A stretch of 64,000 nt of DNA from Lophius americanus (taxonomy: Eukaryota > Chordata > Actinopteri > Lophiiformes > Lophiidae), in the NCBI GenBank assembly GCA_037951165.1, contig JBBDHG010000003.1, forward strand, positions 10,564,501-10,628,500. The letters are read 5' to 3'. A program made the translations under genes and the position numbers. The notes beneath the pieces are model-generated. The model was not told the origin of the DNA and searched no databases. It saw nothing but the letters and a program-made list of their open reading frames with translations. The number at the start of each line of letters is the position of its first letter. Position 1 is the stretch's first letter. Below, piece after piece: positions 11,676-22,540 of this stretch.

Positions 11676-13396
11676 AAAGAATTAAAGTAGGTGTGGTGGG
11701 GGTTTAATTTGATGCCTGGCTGGCTGGGACTGTGTCTACTCACAAACAGGCCCAGAGCGATGAAGTTGAGGGGAACTTTACGACGGATGTTTCTACAGCA
11801 GGATAAGACTATGATCAGCACCAGCACCACGCCCCTAATGCGGAAAGAATATGTTTCATGAAATGATACAAACATGAAGGAAGGGTTGAACATGTGAATT
11901 AACTGAAGATTTTCTTCTTCTGGGATTCTTCTGTCCTTTAGTGGTTTGCGCTGGTAGCCCCCCTCCAGATAATCTGCAGCTGGTTAGAGAAAGAAAAGTC
12001 CCAACAATCCAAATGTTTTGATGCTTACATCGTGGAGAAGGAAAACCAGTAGTTGTCCAAGGTCCATTCCCTCAGAGTGATCCTGTTATTTAATAAGAAA
12101 AAGGGGAGAAAGTAAGAAGGAGGGGTGTTTGATAGAGGGGCCACAGGCGGCACAATGGTTTTATTAAATATTAACAGAGGACAGGGCATTGTGCACAATG
12201 GAGCTGAGTGCAAATTATGAAAAGAAATTACAGCTGCAGTGTTCTACCAAATCCATTAAACAAAATGTATAAAGCTCTCAGACCACTGCAGGAAGAAATA
12301 TTATGCCTCAGAAATTCTCTTTTATTCGCTCCCATCTTGTCTCAGCATACATATTTATGATTGGAACAGCACTGAGTGGCTCGTTCAAAATTTTTTTGCA
12401 GGGACAATTATGGCACTGGTGCTCCTGTGTGATGTTTGCTGTTCTCGCTGGCTGATACATTGAACTGAATGTAAACGGATTGATTGGTTCCTGACATGGA
12501 TTGAGCTCTCGTTGGAAGGAATTCCCTCATGCGTCGGTGCCTCACCAGTAAAGAAAAGTAACGATGATCCCGACTGTCACCAGCAGCTGAATCATCAAGG
12601 TCAAGTAGACTTTCCTTATAAAACCTGTTGAGAGAGAGTGAATCAAAGGAGGAAGGTAGAGACTGGAAATAGTTTAGGAATGGAACAGGCATGCAGATGG
12701 GGCCTTTTACGCTGCATGACATTTCAAAACTGTTCTGTATTTTTATTCCGCATTCCATTCTCTCATTTCAAACAATGTGTTGAAAGGGGAAGCGCTGGAG
12801 GTGAAGAGGTGATAATCTACATTTCCCTTTTCGCAGCTATGACCTCACTTCTCTTTGTGACTCATCCTTCCTCCAGCACTCACCTCTTCGTATGGCAGCA
12901 TCACTGAAGCCGCTATCCGCCAAGTCAATAGGGTAGTCAGGTGGAGCTTGGCCACCTTCAGCTGCCGTCATTCCAATGCAGTAAGTACCAGGAGGCGGGA
13001 CCACCGCAACTTTCCCTTTTCCAACCTGATCCAAACCACAACACAGGTGTCTCAAGCTGCTCTGCTAATATTCTCATTGTGAACCAAAATCACCCATCAT
13101 AACATGTGTTTACTTTTTGATATGCATTAATAATAAGAGAAATCATTTATGTGCAATCAGTCATAGTTTCATGATGATAAAAGGCTTATAGTATATGACT
13201 AACATTAATAGGCATTTAAAAAGCAGGACAACGTTTATTATCCATTTTCCCTGAGAAAGTAAGTAGTAAGTGGTATAAAGTTGCTCCAAACCTGATTGCT
13301 CATCCACGCCTGACTGTGTTCGTAGGCTTGAAGATTGTACGGAGGAGGGTTCGGCCCATAACCGGCATTCCTGCTGCTGCCTGGATTCTGATCCAT
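5776..13396 (-). CDS. Lifeguard/TMBIM family (Bax-inhibitor-1-like) membrane protein, complete 10-exon gene
   Basis: Spliced product of 295 residues, assembled from 13292-13396, 12884-13025, 12546-12624, 12029-12082, 11744-11834, 11547-11584, 10858-10945, 9191-9280, 6506-6553 and 5776-5928. All introns are GT/AG and phases match at each junction. The N-terminal 80 residues are Pro/Gly/Tyr-rich with two PPxY motifs (PPPY 17-20, PPDY 63-66). GFIRKVYL (83-90) then opens a seven-helix Bax-inhibitor domain: helices about 89-109, 120-140, 148-170, 176-197, 208-226, 230-256 and 271-293. Family marks are VAEG (E161), FDTQ (D250), SPEEYVFAALNLYLDI (265-280). Members sit in ER, Golgi and plasma membrane and restrain apoptosis and calcium release (family knowledge). 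The C-terminal motif resembles GRINA/FAIM2. I cannot place it on one vertebrate paralogue, so no symbol is given. Confidence 0.93.
6506..6553 (-). CDS. lifeguard coding exon 9 (48-bp microexon)
   Basis: Residues 230-245 (YLYILYACLGTLLFSL), first part of helix 6. Bounded by AACAG on the 5' side and GTAAGT on the 3' side, both phases 0. Too short for ordinary ORF scanning. Confidence 0.92.
7516..7542. repeat. (TTC)n microsatellite
   Basis: Nine perfect CTT units in lifeguard intron 8. Confidence 0.95.
8550..8738 (-). mobile_element. Tc1-like transposon terminal relic
   Basis: Diverged match to the same Tc1 end as at 5066: words like CTCACCCATTGATATGTGCCA, then ACTGTTATGGCTGATTGGTG at the end. 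No transposase reading frame is left. Confidence 0.55.
9191..9280 (-). CDS. lifeguard coding exon 8
   Basis: Residues 200-229, WDFTALSG then helix 5. Phase 0 at both ends; acceptor CTCTAG, donor GTATAT. A 166-codon ORF on the opposite strand here is a shadow. Confidence 0.92.
9281..10857 (-). other. lifeguard intron 7 (1.6 kb)
   Basis: No coding signal in frame with the gene; holds a small inverted-repeat element at 9564-9691. Confidence 0.8.
9564..9691. mobile_element. 128-bp MITE-like element
   Basis: Imperfect 16-bp terminal inverted repeats: GTGCCGTTTGTAAAAG (9564-9579) and CTTTTGTAAACGGCGC (9676-9691), 14 of 16 paired. The interior is built from repeated AAATCTAAATGT words. A second left-end copy (GTGCCGTTTGTAAAA) lies just outside at about 9542. 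Confidence 0.55.
10858..10945 (-). CDS. lifeguard coding exon 7
   Basis: Residues 171-199 plus the last base of V170; YFNAEAVLWAVGATALVSF (helix 4). Acceptor CTGCAG, donor GTAAGA. Confidence 0.93.
11547..11584 (-). CDS. lifeguard coding exon 6 (38-bp microexon)
   Basis: Residues 158-169 and two bases of V170 (TVAEGLMLGSVA). Both flanking exons need this piece to restore frame (phase 0 in, phase 2 out), and it supplies the conserved E161. Its acceptor is formed by the 86-bp (CT)43 tract read on this strand: the repeat runs straight into CTCTCAG. Confidence 0.92.
11587..11672. repeat. (GA)43 microsatellite acting as polypyrimidine tract of exon 6
   Basis: Perfect dinucleotide run. On the minus strand it is (CT)43 and ends inside the 3' splice site of the lifeguard microexon at 11547-11584, with no unique sequence between. 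Confidence 0.97.
11744..11834 (-). CDS. lifeguard coding exon 5
   Basis: Residues 128-157 plus the last base of M127; end of helix 2, the basic RNIRRK loop and start of helix 3. Acceptor GCATTAG, donor GTGAGT. The intron to exon 6 is only 159 bp, over half of it microsatellite. Confidence 0.93.
12029..12082 (-). CDS. lifeguard coding exon 4 (54 bp)
   Basis: Completes W109, codes for residues 110-126 and gives two bases of M127 (ITLREWTLDNYWFSFST). Acceptor TAACAG, donor GTAAGC. Confidence 0.92.
12546..12624 (-). CDS. lifeguard coding exon 3
   Basis: Completes G83, codes for residues 84-108 and gives two bases of W109. FIRKVYLTLMIQLLVT is the start of the Bax-inhibitor domain. Acceptor CAACAG, donor GTGAGG. 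Confidence 0.94.
12884..13025 (-). CDS. lifeguard coding exon 2
   Basis: Residues 36-82 and one base of G83. Pro-rich cytosolic tail containing PPPGTY and the second PPxY motif (PPDY). Acceptor GATCAG, donor GTGAGT. Confidence 0.92.
13292..13396 (-). CDS. lifeguard coding exon 1 with start codon
   Basis: ATG at 13394-13396, residues 1-35 (MDQNPGSSRNAGYGPNPPPY onward), donor GTTTGG after CAG. The start is the first ATG after a likely 3' splice site (CCTCAG at 13428-13433), so the exon probably starts at 13427 with about 31 bases of 5' UTR. Sequence around the ATG is GAAATGG, with the favourable G at +4. Confidence 0.88.
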
Positions 13397-13852
13397 TTCA
13401 CCAAACGTTGTCAGGTCTTCTCCTCAACTGAGGCCCAAAAATATTAACAAGAAAATAATAGGTTATAGTTAAAGTCATGTCTAAGACACCAAGGGTTCAT
13501 ATTGAACGGCGACAGCGCCTTAATTAGTGTCTAATGGGGCAATGTCAGCGAGGAACAAATAAATGGGTAATTACAAAATGATGCATTAAACAAACACTGA
13601 GAGCCATCCATGGCTAACATCCATAATTATGGCCTTAAGCCCCTATTAATTAGAGCGGTATGTATATTTAATGGACAAATAGGTTGTGGTTAATTGATCT
13701 CAAAGGAATTTCAATTGCAATCAAGACGGACAAACATGCAGCAAACTCAGACATTCTATTTCATATATATAGTGCAGACACTAGAGGTAGGGACTGCCTT
13801 TATGCTGTGGAGAAACAAGAAGCTGCAGCACCGCATATAAGATATATATATG

Positions 13853-13880
13853 TGTGTATATATATATATATACATATACA
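13853..13880. repeat. (TA)n microsatellite
   Basis: Short TA/TG run upstream of the lifeguard start codon; no known role. Confidence 0.85.
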
Positions 13881-14310
13881 GATTGCCAGATGACTGCCAG
13901 AGTAGTAATTATTAACTAATGACTAGTAGTAATTATTTATTAATGACTTTTGAACTCATGGTGGTGATAAATCTTCTGCCACCTGCTGCCTCAAATAAAG
14001 CCCAACAAAAGAAATAACAAAACAAAAACTAAGAAGAAATAACTGCCATGGAACAAAGTGAGAATACATTGAAATATATTTCCAGATGTCTGGATGACGT
14101 TGGTTTTGTTTCTGATAGCTCACATAGCAAGAAAGGCTCAAATATCACTTCCGAGAGCTCATAAATGAAGCTTTTCCAAAAGCAATCCCCCTGTTGTTTG
14201 TCAGGAGGTTTAAAACCTCATGTCTTCAGCAAGAGGGGTTCCACTGCGGTCTTAATTCTGTTCACATAAAGTAGTTCATTACAGTTGTAATCCATTCTAA
14301 CGAGTCTTAC

Positions 14311-14352
14311 CTCTGCCGTCGATGCCAGGAATACGCAGCTCTGCCACTCTTC
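14311..14352 (-). other. Possible 5' UTR exon of the lifeguard gene
   Basis: A 42-bp stretch bounded on the minus strand by CTACAG and a near-consensus donor (GCAGAG|GTAAGA). It has no ATG. Splicing to 13427 is inferred only from signals; a transcript is needed. Confidence 0.25.
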
Positions 14353-14663
14353 CTGTAGTTTCAGTTCCTCTTTGGGCCAAAGTCTACTTGCTATCAGCTG
14401 TTTCCTCAGAGACAGGACTTTGGCTCCAGGGAGAGCAGGATGGATCCATCATCAGAGTCATCAGTGGATTTAATAAATTAAATAATAATACAAAATCCAT
14501 AACACCAGCCCTGATTTGACCCAACATGTCTTTCTAATTTTCTTTTATTATTACTGATTCATTGATGGACTTTTGGAGCGAAAGTTGTGCTTCCACACAC
14601 GTATTCTATTCTAATCTATCCAACATGTATTTGATTTCCTTTTAAAACCTCATTAGCCTGCTA

Positions 14664-14950
14664 AGAGTCACCAAATCACAGGGTTATTTCCCAGGACACT
14701 GCCTCACCTTTGTTAAACATTGACAGCAGGTCATCCATGGATATCACTACTCTAACAATGATGCTTAATGCGAGTCAATACTCTCCCATGTCCCATGGAG
14801 AACTAAAAGTGGAATGTATAACCTCACCTGTGAAAGAGGATCTAGTTCAGAATGCGCAGGTACATTTTAGTTTATCCTACTTTGAATCGATTATGCCGAA
14901 TACCAGCTTATGTTATTAGACAGAAGATAGACTTTTTTTTTTTCACAGTG
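14664..14950 (+). repeat. Inverted repeat pair, left copy (~290 bp)
   Basis: Near-identical in inverted orientation to 18018-18314. Shared words include CACCTTTGTTAAACATTGAC, CTAACAATGATGCTTAATGC and GATCTAGTTCAGAATGCGCA. The copies are about 90% alike by eye and 3.07 kb apart. No family recognised. Confidence 0.85.
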
Positions 14951-15678
14951 TAGCTGAATAACCAGCAGATCTGGTGCCTCATATGCGGGCACTCTGCAGC
15001 TCTCTTTGGCTTTTTATTCCACGGACGATGTATCATCAGTTAAAGGTGAGCTTTCATGCTCACAGAATAATTTCAGAATTCCCCGCACCAGTGCACATCA
15101 TCCACAAATAAGATATTCTACTGGGTGAGAGTTTTTAAAGCGATCGCATCTCAGCAGCAGAGAAAGAAACAAATAACACAGCATATCAAGCAAACACTGG
15201 GGGGCACTAGTCTCCTGTGCTTCTTCTACTAATTGCAACGATTTGGTGGTGACTCTCCTCCACTGGTGCTGCCAACTCCCTTCTCAACCAGCTGCACCGG
15301 ATCATCCAGGACCTCTGAGACGGCCTCTTCATTTCAGCTGCTTCATCTCTCTCCTACACCTATCATGGCTTCTGTTTTCTGTTTTCAAAAAACATTTCAG
15401 AAAGAGTGATTCACCCAGTTCAGATAACAAAGAGTGAAGCATTATTTTAATAAGAGTTGGGGAGTAAAGAAGTCTGTGTGCGATCGGAGAGAGAGGTTTT
15501 CTGTGAGGAATAATTCTCAGCCTGTTCTCTGCTGATTGGTGCGTCAGTCAACACAGGCTTGATTTAGACTGCCAGCTCAAATCTCATGATTTGATTATTC
15601 ATGGGATATCAGAGGGATATGAACGTGCGGCGCAACAAATAAAGTCACATTTGAGCAGGCAGTTCTGTGTTGACTCAC

Positions 15679-15800
15679 CAGTCGGCACGGAGGCCGGAGC
15701 GAGGCTGCTTTTAACACAGATGAGCTTTTCTCGCCTCTGTCCACACAGCAGCAGCACAGGAGGCTGCAGATACATGATGCAGGATTTGAGCAGAGCCGTG
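15679..15800 (-). other. Possible first non-coding exon of the lifeguard gene
   Basis: Relatively GC-rich sequence ending in a good minus-strand donor (GACTG|GTGAGTC at 15679/15678), about 2.3 kb upstream of the start codon and next to the polypurine tract. The transcription start is not determined; the upstream limit is arbitrary. Confidence 0.25.
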
Positions 15801-15829
15801 TCACATCATCACACACCGCATGGAGGGAG

Positions 15830-16503
15830 GGATGGAGGGAGGGGAGAAAGTATGGAAGGCAAAAAACCGAGTAGGAGGAGGATTAAAGAAAGGAAACATG
15901 AAGGAGACGGAGAGAGAAGTAATGTAAAGTTGGAATAATAAAAGACTGATGGCTGAAAGTAAGAGAGGAAGATGGGAAAAAAAAGGGAGGTCAAAGGAGG
16001 AGAGGAAATATATGAAGTATGAGGAATAGACAGGGAAGAAGAAATGAAAAGTAAAGGAATTAAAAAGAGGATGAATGAAATGGAAGACGAGACAAGAAAA
16101 AAGGATGGTTGGGAAATTGGTGGAAATGAATGACAGAGATGATAGGAGAATGGAAGTAAAGAAGAAAGGAAGAATGGAGAGAAGACAGGAATGGAGAACT
16201 GGAGGAAGTGGAATGAAATGAGAGACTGGATAATTAAAAGAATGAATGAAGGAGATAGGAAAGAATGGAGGGAGGGATGATGGGTGAAGACAAGGCAGAC
16301 TGAATGAGGGGAGGGTGCAAGGAAGAAGAGACAATAAATAAAGAAATGATGAATGGAATATTGGAGGATATGAAAAGCATGGATGAATAAAAAAAGAGGA
16401 ATAGAGGATTGGAAAAAAAATGAATGACAAAAGGAATGGATGGACGGATGGATAGATAGAGAGAGAGAGAGAGAGACACAGAGAGAGAGAGAGAGAGAGA
16501 GAG
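15830..16503. repeat. Polypurine tract, ~670 bp
   Basis: Plus strand is overwhelmingly A and G: degenerate GGAA/GAAT/GGGA units, ending in (GA)n at about 16459-16503. Scattered T and few C break it. Long S/F/L-rich ORFs on the minus strand are artefacts of this composition. It lies just upstream of the possible first exon of the lifeguard gene. Confidence 0.9.
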
Positions 16504-18017
16504 TCTCTCCTTCCTCTGTGGTCAGTAGTGAATCACTATTCTTCAGATGTGGTGGCATGTCTCATTTGGTGGAGTGAAAGCAGTGGTTGGTGTGGGCCCT
16601 CAGAGAGCCGGGGTACAGGGCTGGAGGTCCGTGTCAATAGATGCATCTTCATTTCTAATTTACGGCCGTCCTAAAGCTGCTACGGCAGAACTTCAGCAGG
16701 ATGTATGGCTGACGGGAGACTTCTACTCTGGCTTTCACTACACTGTAGGGCTGCACAACTTACTAAGAGATATGAGACACACTGATCTGTCTTCTATTTC
16801 ATATTATCAGACGGTCCAGCTGTGGGGAGGAAGATGATTATTTTAGTAAATTAACACTCATAAACAAAACAAAGTCTTAAAATGAAGCATCCACTGACGC
16901 ATCGCTTTGAGAGACTGCAAGGTCCAAATCATTTCTGCATTAGTCTTCAGAATGAATTACATCATCTTGTTTAGTAAATTCTGCAAAACAAAGGGCATGA
17001 CTCACTGAGCGTTCCTCAACGGACTAAATTAAGAGAAGGAATGACTCGTATCAATAGTTGATTGACTGTATTACTCTGCTGTGGCAGATAAAACAAAACT
17101 ATAGATGCATTTATATCGATTAGAGTCACTGACTATGTCTACAAGTTGCAATTTATGTCAAAATTACAAAAAATCTCCAAGATACTTTGATTCTAATTAT
17201 TCAATGAGGAGCTTCATTAACCACTGCACTCCGGAACCACGTTCACTCCAACAGGCAAGGAAAATAGTTATTTTCATCTGCAGCTCCGTCACAGTCTGTC
17301 TTCCATATAATCACATTAAAGGTAAACTATGAAGTGTACTCTGAAATCACTCACAGGTTGCTTTTGTAATAATGCTATAATAAGCTTTCTGATTCGAACA
17401 AATTGAAAAGAGGACCAAAGGAACATATGTTCTGATTTACCTCATCAACTTGATTGAGTTTGGTAAATCTAATCTAGTTCTGAATTTGTTTCAATCCGGG
17501 GAAAAGAAAACACGGGTAGAGAGGACTGTGGCTGGTTTTACTTTTAAAAGAAACCATCTAATGAACTTTTAACTTAGTTATGACATGATGGTGCTATTTG
17601 ATTGTGTTTTCTATGATAAAACAGTTTCATTAAAATTACAAAACTAGCTGAATTGATTGACTGTGTTCATTTATTTTTGTAATAATTCTGACAGTGTTGA
17701 TTCTGCACACACTCACACATCTGATTCAATTCTACCTTATTTTTTTTACTCCTTTTCCAAAATGCTGTACACAGAATCCAAAGATGGAGATTATTACAAT
17801 GATATCCTCTGATAATGTATTTATTTATTATTTTAAAAAAGCCCAACTTCTATTGACATTGGTATTTATTATGAGGAAACCAGAATCATATGGTTAATTA
17901 TAGTCGGTCATGACATTAAATACATTATTCACATACATTCATCGTACTCTATTGGTTGTTTTTGTGCTGTTTTAAATCAAACCAAAAACAAACAAAAAGA
18001 CTCTGTTTTTGGTTTGA

Positions 18018-18314
18018 CACTGTGAAAAAATGTTTATCTTCTGTCTAATAACATATCTGGTATTCAGCATATTCGATTCAAAGTAGGATAAACTAAAATT
18101 TACCTGCGCATTCTGAACTAGATCCTCGTTCATAGGCGAGGTTATACATTCCACTTTTAGTTTCTCTATGGGACATGGGAGAGTATTGACTCGCATTAAG
18201 CATCATTGTTAGAGTAGTGATATCCAGGGATGACCTGCTGTCAATGTTTAACAAAGGTGATGCAGGCGGGCCGGCTGAGTATCACTGGACATAACCCTGT
18301 GATCTGGTGACTCT
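18018..18314 (-). repeat. Inverted repeat pair, right copy (~295 bp)
   Basis: Reverse-complement partner of 14664-14950. Both copies keep a short open frame containing LKVECITSP and EDLVQNAQV. Most differences change the amino acid, so the frame does not look constrained. Confidence 0.85.
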
Positions 18315-18524
18315 GTTATGAGAATCTTTCCTTTGATAATGCCAAATGGATGATGTTCATAAGAATAACTAACTCTGCCATCGCTGTTGTCCCCGACAGC
18401 AAGTTAAAAATCACCCAATCCAGTGTCTTTTTCGTAAATCTACCTAATGAATAAAACAAGAACTATTAGAGTAAAATATGACAAATACATCTGCAACTTT
18501 TTGGGGATGTAATCATACTCTGTC

Positions 18525-18725
18525 GCTTAAATTCTTCAGGGAGATTGTGATCAGATAGTATCTGCCCTGAGTAGCACAAAGATATATCTCCCCATGGGAT
18601 TTGGAAACTGGTGGTGGTGGTAATGGCTGATGAATCTGCTTAGGCGGATGAAGGTTTGCATTAGCAGCTGCGATGATGATTCCATAATATCACAACATTT
18701 CCGGGGCGGGGTCATAACTACTGTA
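18525..18725 (+). repeat. Dispersed repeat family A copy (GGTGGTGG-core)
   Basis: Contains CTGGTGGTGGTGGTAATGGC followed by TGATGAATCTGCTTAGGCGG, the diverged core shared with copies at 28670, 38990, 58205 and 59450 (those in the opposite orientation). The last ~60 bp (CGATGATGATTCCATAATAT) resemble the 3' end of family B at 27835, 30170 and 41600. Confidence 0.6.
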
Positions 18726-19354
18726 AGCTTACATATAGAGGACACATTAAAGCAGATGTTAGATAGGGGAAAAGTTAAATAAACATCCCCAACTTTAAGT
18801 GCTCTAATGGTAGAAGAATGTCGTAAACAAACAAATGACGGGAAAGTTTTTATTTAGCTTTTTCATGAAAATTGGTTGAATTAGTTATTTAATTGAAAAA
18901 TATTGCCATCGTCATCATCTGCATAAACATGAAAATGTTTGGAGTGTATTTTGTTTCAAAACTCTTCAAGTTAATTAGTGGACAGACTCCTGATCTCACC
19001 ATCTCAGAAGAGTCTGAAGACATTCTGGCTGGTGCTTTTCTGGTGACGTTAGGATGCTGGCTTTTGGGATGCTGGGGCCGACTTAGAGTGGAGTGTCATG
19101 GTGCCAAGAAAGGATTGAGAGTAAGTTTGTGTTGTGACAGGCTGGGCAATGCTGCCAGGTCAAATATCGTCTGGAACTGTGTGAAATGCCTCAGGGTTAA
19201 AAGAAAGTATAATCATTTCTTCCTTCTTATGCACAACTGCTGCAGAAATACATCATAAAATTGAGACAAGACTATATGTGTGAAATGATTAAGCAGAAAA
19301 TGAATTATTTTATTAATTCCTAAACCCCTACATTATTTAACTATTAAGATAACT

Positions 19355-19500
19355 TGGAAAATCTTTAGAGCTTGTAGAGCCAACTGAGCTGCCACACTTG
19401 CTCTCTTGTCCTGCTTGATGGCCCTGAATTCTAGTTGGAGATGTGCCCAGTATGTCTCCCAATTACTATTGCCATCGTAATGCGCAGCTTCCACTGATGC
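19355..19500 (-). pseudogene. Retrotransposon gag-like remnant (Ty3/Gypsy type)
   Basis: The minus-strand frame reads YDGNSNWETYWAHLQLEF followed by a RASVAAQLALQAL segment. The layout (YDG.s.WeaY.aqfe, then aa..La.sL.g.Al) is that of the N-terminal gag domain seen in Ty3/Gypsy elements. Only about 50 residues are recognisable and no pol is nearby. An unrelated ORF is possible. Confidence 0.4.
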
Positions 19501-19805
19501 GCTCTCTAATGGGCTGTGGTTGCAGTATCTGGGGAGGCACCAGCTAAAGCTGCAGGACAGACTGTGAGAACAGTGGTTACAACACAGTCTGAATAGAGCA
19601 CTTAACTGGAAAGAGGGGGGTTTGGAGGCCTGCCAACTTGAGCTATAGTAAAACCTTTCTGTGCTACCAGCCCAATCCATGATCTCTCCAGGTTAAAGCC
19701 AGGTTGTTGTTTGTATGGAAGGTTGGCCAATTAACTCCTTGTGCTGTGACTGGAATAGATAGTTGGATAGCTCTTCAGAAAAGGAATGAAAACATTAGAA
19801 AAATC

Positions 19806-21085
19806 CCTGCCACAGTCACTACCGCCACGGCTGCAACCACTGTTACTACTACTATTACTACTGATAAAACTAGTGCTACTGCTACTACTACTACTACTGC
19901 CGCTGTTACAACTAGTGTTAATGGTACTACTACTATTACCACTGATAAAACTAGTGCTACTGCTACTACTACTACTACTGCCACTGTTACAACTAGTGTT
20001 AATGGTACTACTACTATTACCAATGCTACTACGAGTGTTACTGCTACTGGCACTCCTACCACTGTTACTACTAGCGATACTGCTACTGGTAATACTGCCA
20101 ATGCTACAACTAGTGCTACTGCTACTATTACTACTACCACTAGTACAATTAGTGCTACTTCTACTACTACTACCACTGCTAAAACTAGTGCTACTGTTCT
20201 TACTACTTTGTGACTGCTACAGCTAGTGCTACTGCTACTACTACTACAACTGCTTCAACTAGTGTTATTTGTACTACTACTACGACTACTACCACTGCTA
20301 CAACTAGTGCGACTAGTACCACCACTGCTACTACTAGTGTTTCTGCTACTGGTTCTACTACCACTTCTACTAATTGTGCTTCTAGTACTGGAACTACTAC
20401 GATGTTACTACTGGTGTCACTGGTACTGGTACTACAACCAATACTTCTACTAGTGCTACGGCTACTATTACTACCACCACTGCTGCTAATACTACCACAG
20501 TGTGTGCTACTGTTCTTACTACTTTGTCACTGCTAGAACTAGTGCTACTGTTACTACTACCACTGCTACGACCACTGTTACTGCTACTAATACTACAACA
20601 TCTGCTACTAGTAGTACTACAGCTAATGGTACCACTATCCCTACTACCAGTGCTTCTGCTACTAGTACTACGAACAATGCTGCTACAACTGCTATCACAG
20701 TTGTTGCTACTACTACCACTTACCACCCATAGCCTTAATGGTCATGCTACAACTACAGTTATTACAACCATTACTACTATTGACTCTACAGCTATTACCA
20801 CTACTACTATAACTATAATTACTACTAATTCCACTTCTACTACTACTACCACACTACTGGTTCAGCCTCGGCTGTTCTTTGCATCCACGGCTACAACTGC
20901 TACTAATAATAATTGTTACTATATTCACTTCTCTTACCACAGTCATTAACATCACTGCTACTATCATTGCCACTTCTACTACTACCACTTTACTGCCATA
21001 TTCTTTATAACCATTGCTAAACCTACTTTTTCTACCACTACTACCACAGCCTTTGATATGGATGCTAGAACCAGTGCTACTACTT
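19806..21085. repeat. ACT/GCT trinucleotide satellite, ~1.3 kb
   Basis: Built of ACT, GCT, ATT and GTT triplets in one phase, with ACTAGTG punctuation. It contains an exact-scale duplication: an 81-bp unit at 19861-19941 repeated at 19942-20022 with about one mismatch. It is open in several frames (Thr-rich, Leu-rich, Val-rich), which follows from the triplet composition, not from coding. A smaller array of the same kind lies at 22541-22600. Confidence 0.9.
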
Positions 21086-22379
21086 AAAGTGTGAAATGGA
21101 ACTAAAACATTGGCAACTTTCCACGGCAAAGGTTGCTCAGTTAGAGTCATCCAGAGCCGATGCAGCTGCTTTTACGTTCAACCATCTCAGCATACATTAC
21201 CTTCATGCAATGCTTGAACATTTATCCCTCCTGCTCAGGTGAGCATACACAGGTCGAACGTCTGATAAACAATTTCTTTTGATCGATGATTTGGGATAAC
21301 GCTGACACAGCATTTTGAGGTATTTATGCAAATGAAGGAAGGACAATGGAAGGTTATTACGGGTATTATCTAACTCTGTCACGCAGAGATTAAGCCCACT
21401 AGCGTGTCGCCATTGCCAATGTGAAAGACAGTGGGCTGTCCAAGAACGGATGGAGGCCTCATCTGTGAAGACGCCATGCGGCCATTTACTGTCAGATACT
21501 GCCTGTCAAAAACTGAGCTGAGAAGATTTGAGATCGGGCCCTTCACTCCCTGACATAAAGAATTCAAAGAGAGAAAATGGATTTGACAGAAGTCATGACA
21601 ACCACAGAACAATAAGTCACATTTCACTGCTGGTATAGCTCTGACAAGAGGAACCACTACGGCCACCATGCTGTGGTCAAATGTCAGCCTGTTCCTCTCT
21701 CAGCATCACGACGCAGTGTGTTTGACACAGGACTGGGTGCACAGCAGACATTTTGACATGTCATCGAGGGGAACTCACAGGTGACATAATCATTGGTGCA
21801 TTACTCTCTGCTGTGACAAGCCAAAATGTCTGCTGAACAACCATCCCATAATATAAAGGAAAGTACAATTGAATCAGAATAAATGATTTGAATGAATCAG
21901 GTTTTTAATCACCAGGGTTTTATGGACATTTTTCCGAAGGTTTTGTTTGTCTACAATATAAGTGTGAGGCAACTTCTAAAAGCAAACAGAGTTTATTTTT
22001 AAGAGCGAGCCCAAGACCTACCATTTGAATTTATTGTGTTTTACTATTTAACTGTTTTACCGATTGATATATCATTTTATCATTATTAACTTTATATATT
22101 TTATCTTTTGTACTTTTTGCCTATGAACATATGAACACTTAACCCTTTATGTTTTGTTTCTGCTCACTTGGCCCGTACCGCACATTTATGGTTGTGGTGT
22201 TGGCTCCTCCGCCCGCTGGGGTTGGGCTGGTTCTTTTTGTTGTGGTTGTAGTCCCACCTGTTGGACGGCCCTTTTCAACAGAGCTTCCTCAGTTCCTGTT
22301 TCTTAACTCCTGTTCTTTACTGGTCTTACTTTAGTGCTTTATTTTTTAACAAAGTTAATTTGCTGTGTGTGTTTTTGTG

Positions 22380-22440
22380 TATGTGTGATATTGAGTTACA
22401 CACTTTGTTTGTATGAAAAGCGCTGTAGTCTGATTGATTA
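22380..22440 (+). mobile_element. Retrotransposon 3' tail fragment
   Basis: Ends TGTATGAAAAGCGCTGTAGT then CTGATTGATT, a diverged version of the fish LINE/SINE tail 'GTATGAAAAGCGCT...TTGATTGATT'. How far it extends to the left is unclear. Confidence 0.45.
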
Positions 22441-22540
22441 CAGTGCTTTTTTATGTTTATTGCACATGGAGTGTTTGGATTGAATCCCATCTAGCCTTTA
22501 CTACAATTACATAAATACCCCACAACTGCAGCAAATACTG

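Larger units (their letters stand above)
16504..19800. other. Intergenic stretch without a supported gene
   Basis: Apart from the inverted repeat at 18018-18314, the dispersed repeat at 18525-18725 and a gag-like remnant at 19355-19500, I see no exons, RNA genes or clear elements. Confidence 0.5.

Noticed and set aside
15801..16558. 209- and 249-codon minus-strand ORFs rich in Ser, Phe and Leu
   Set aside because: Direct translation of the polypurine tract; open in several frames at once, with no domain.
19704..20949. Thr-rich, Leu-rich and Val-rich ORFs of 100-169 codons
   Set aside because: All come from the ACT/GCT triplet satellite, which lacks stops in most frames; no signal peptide or anchoring domain for a mucin.
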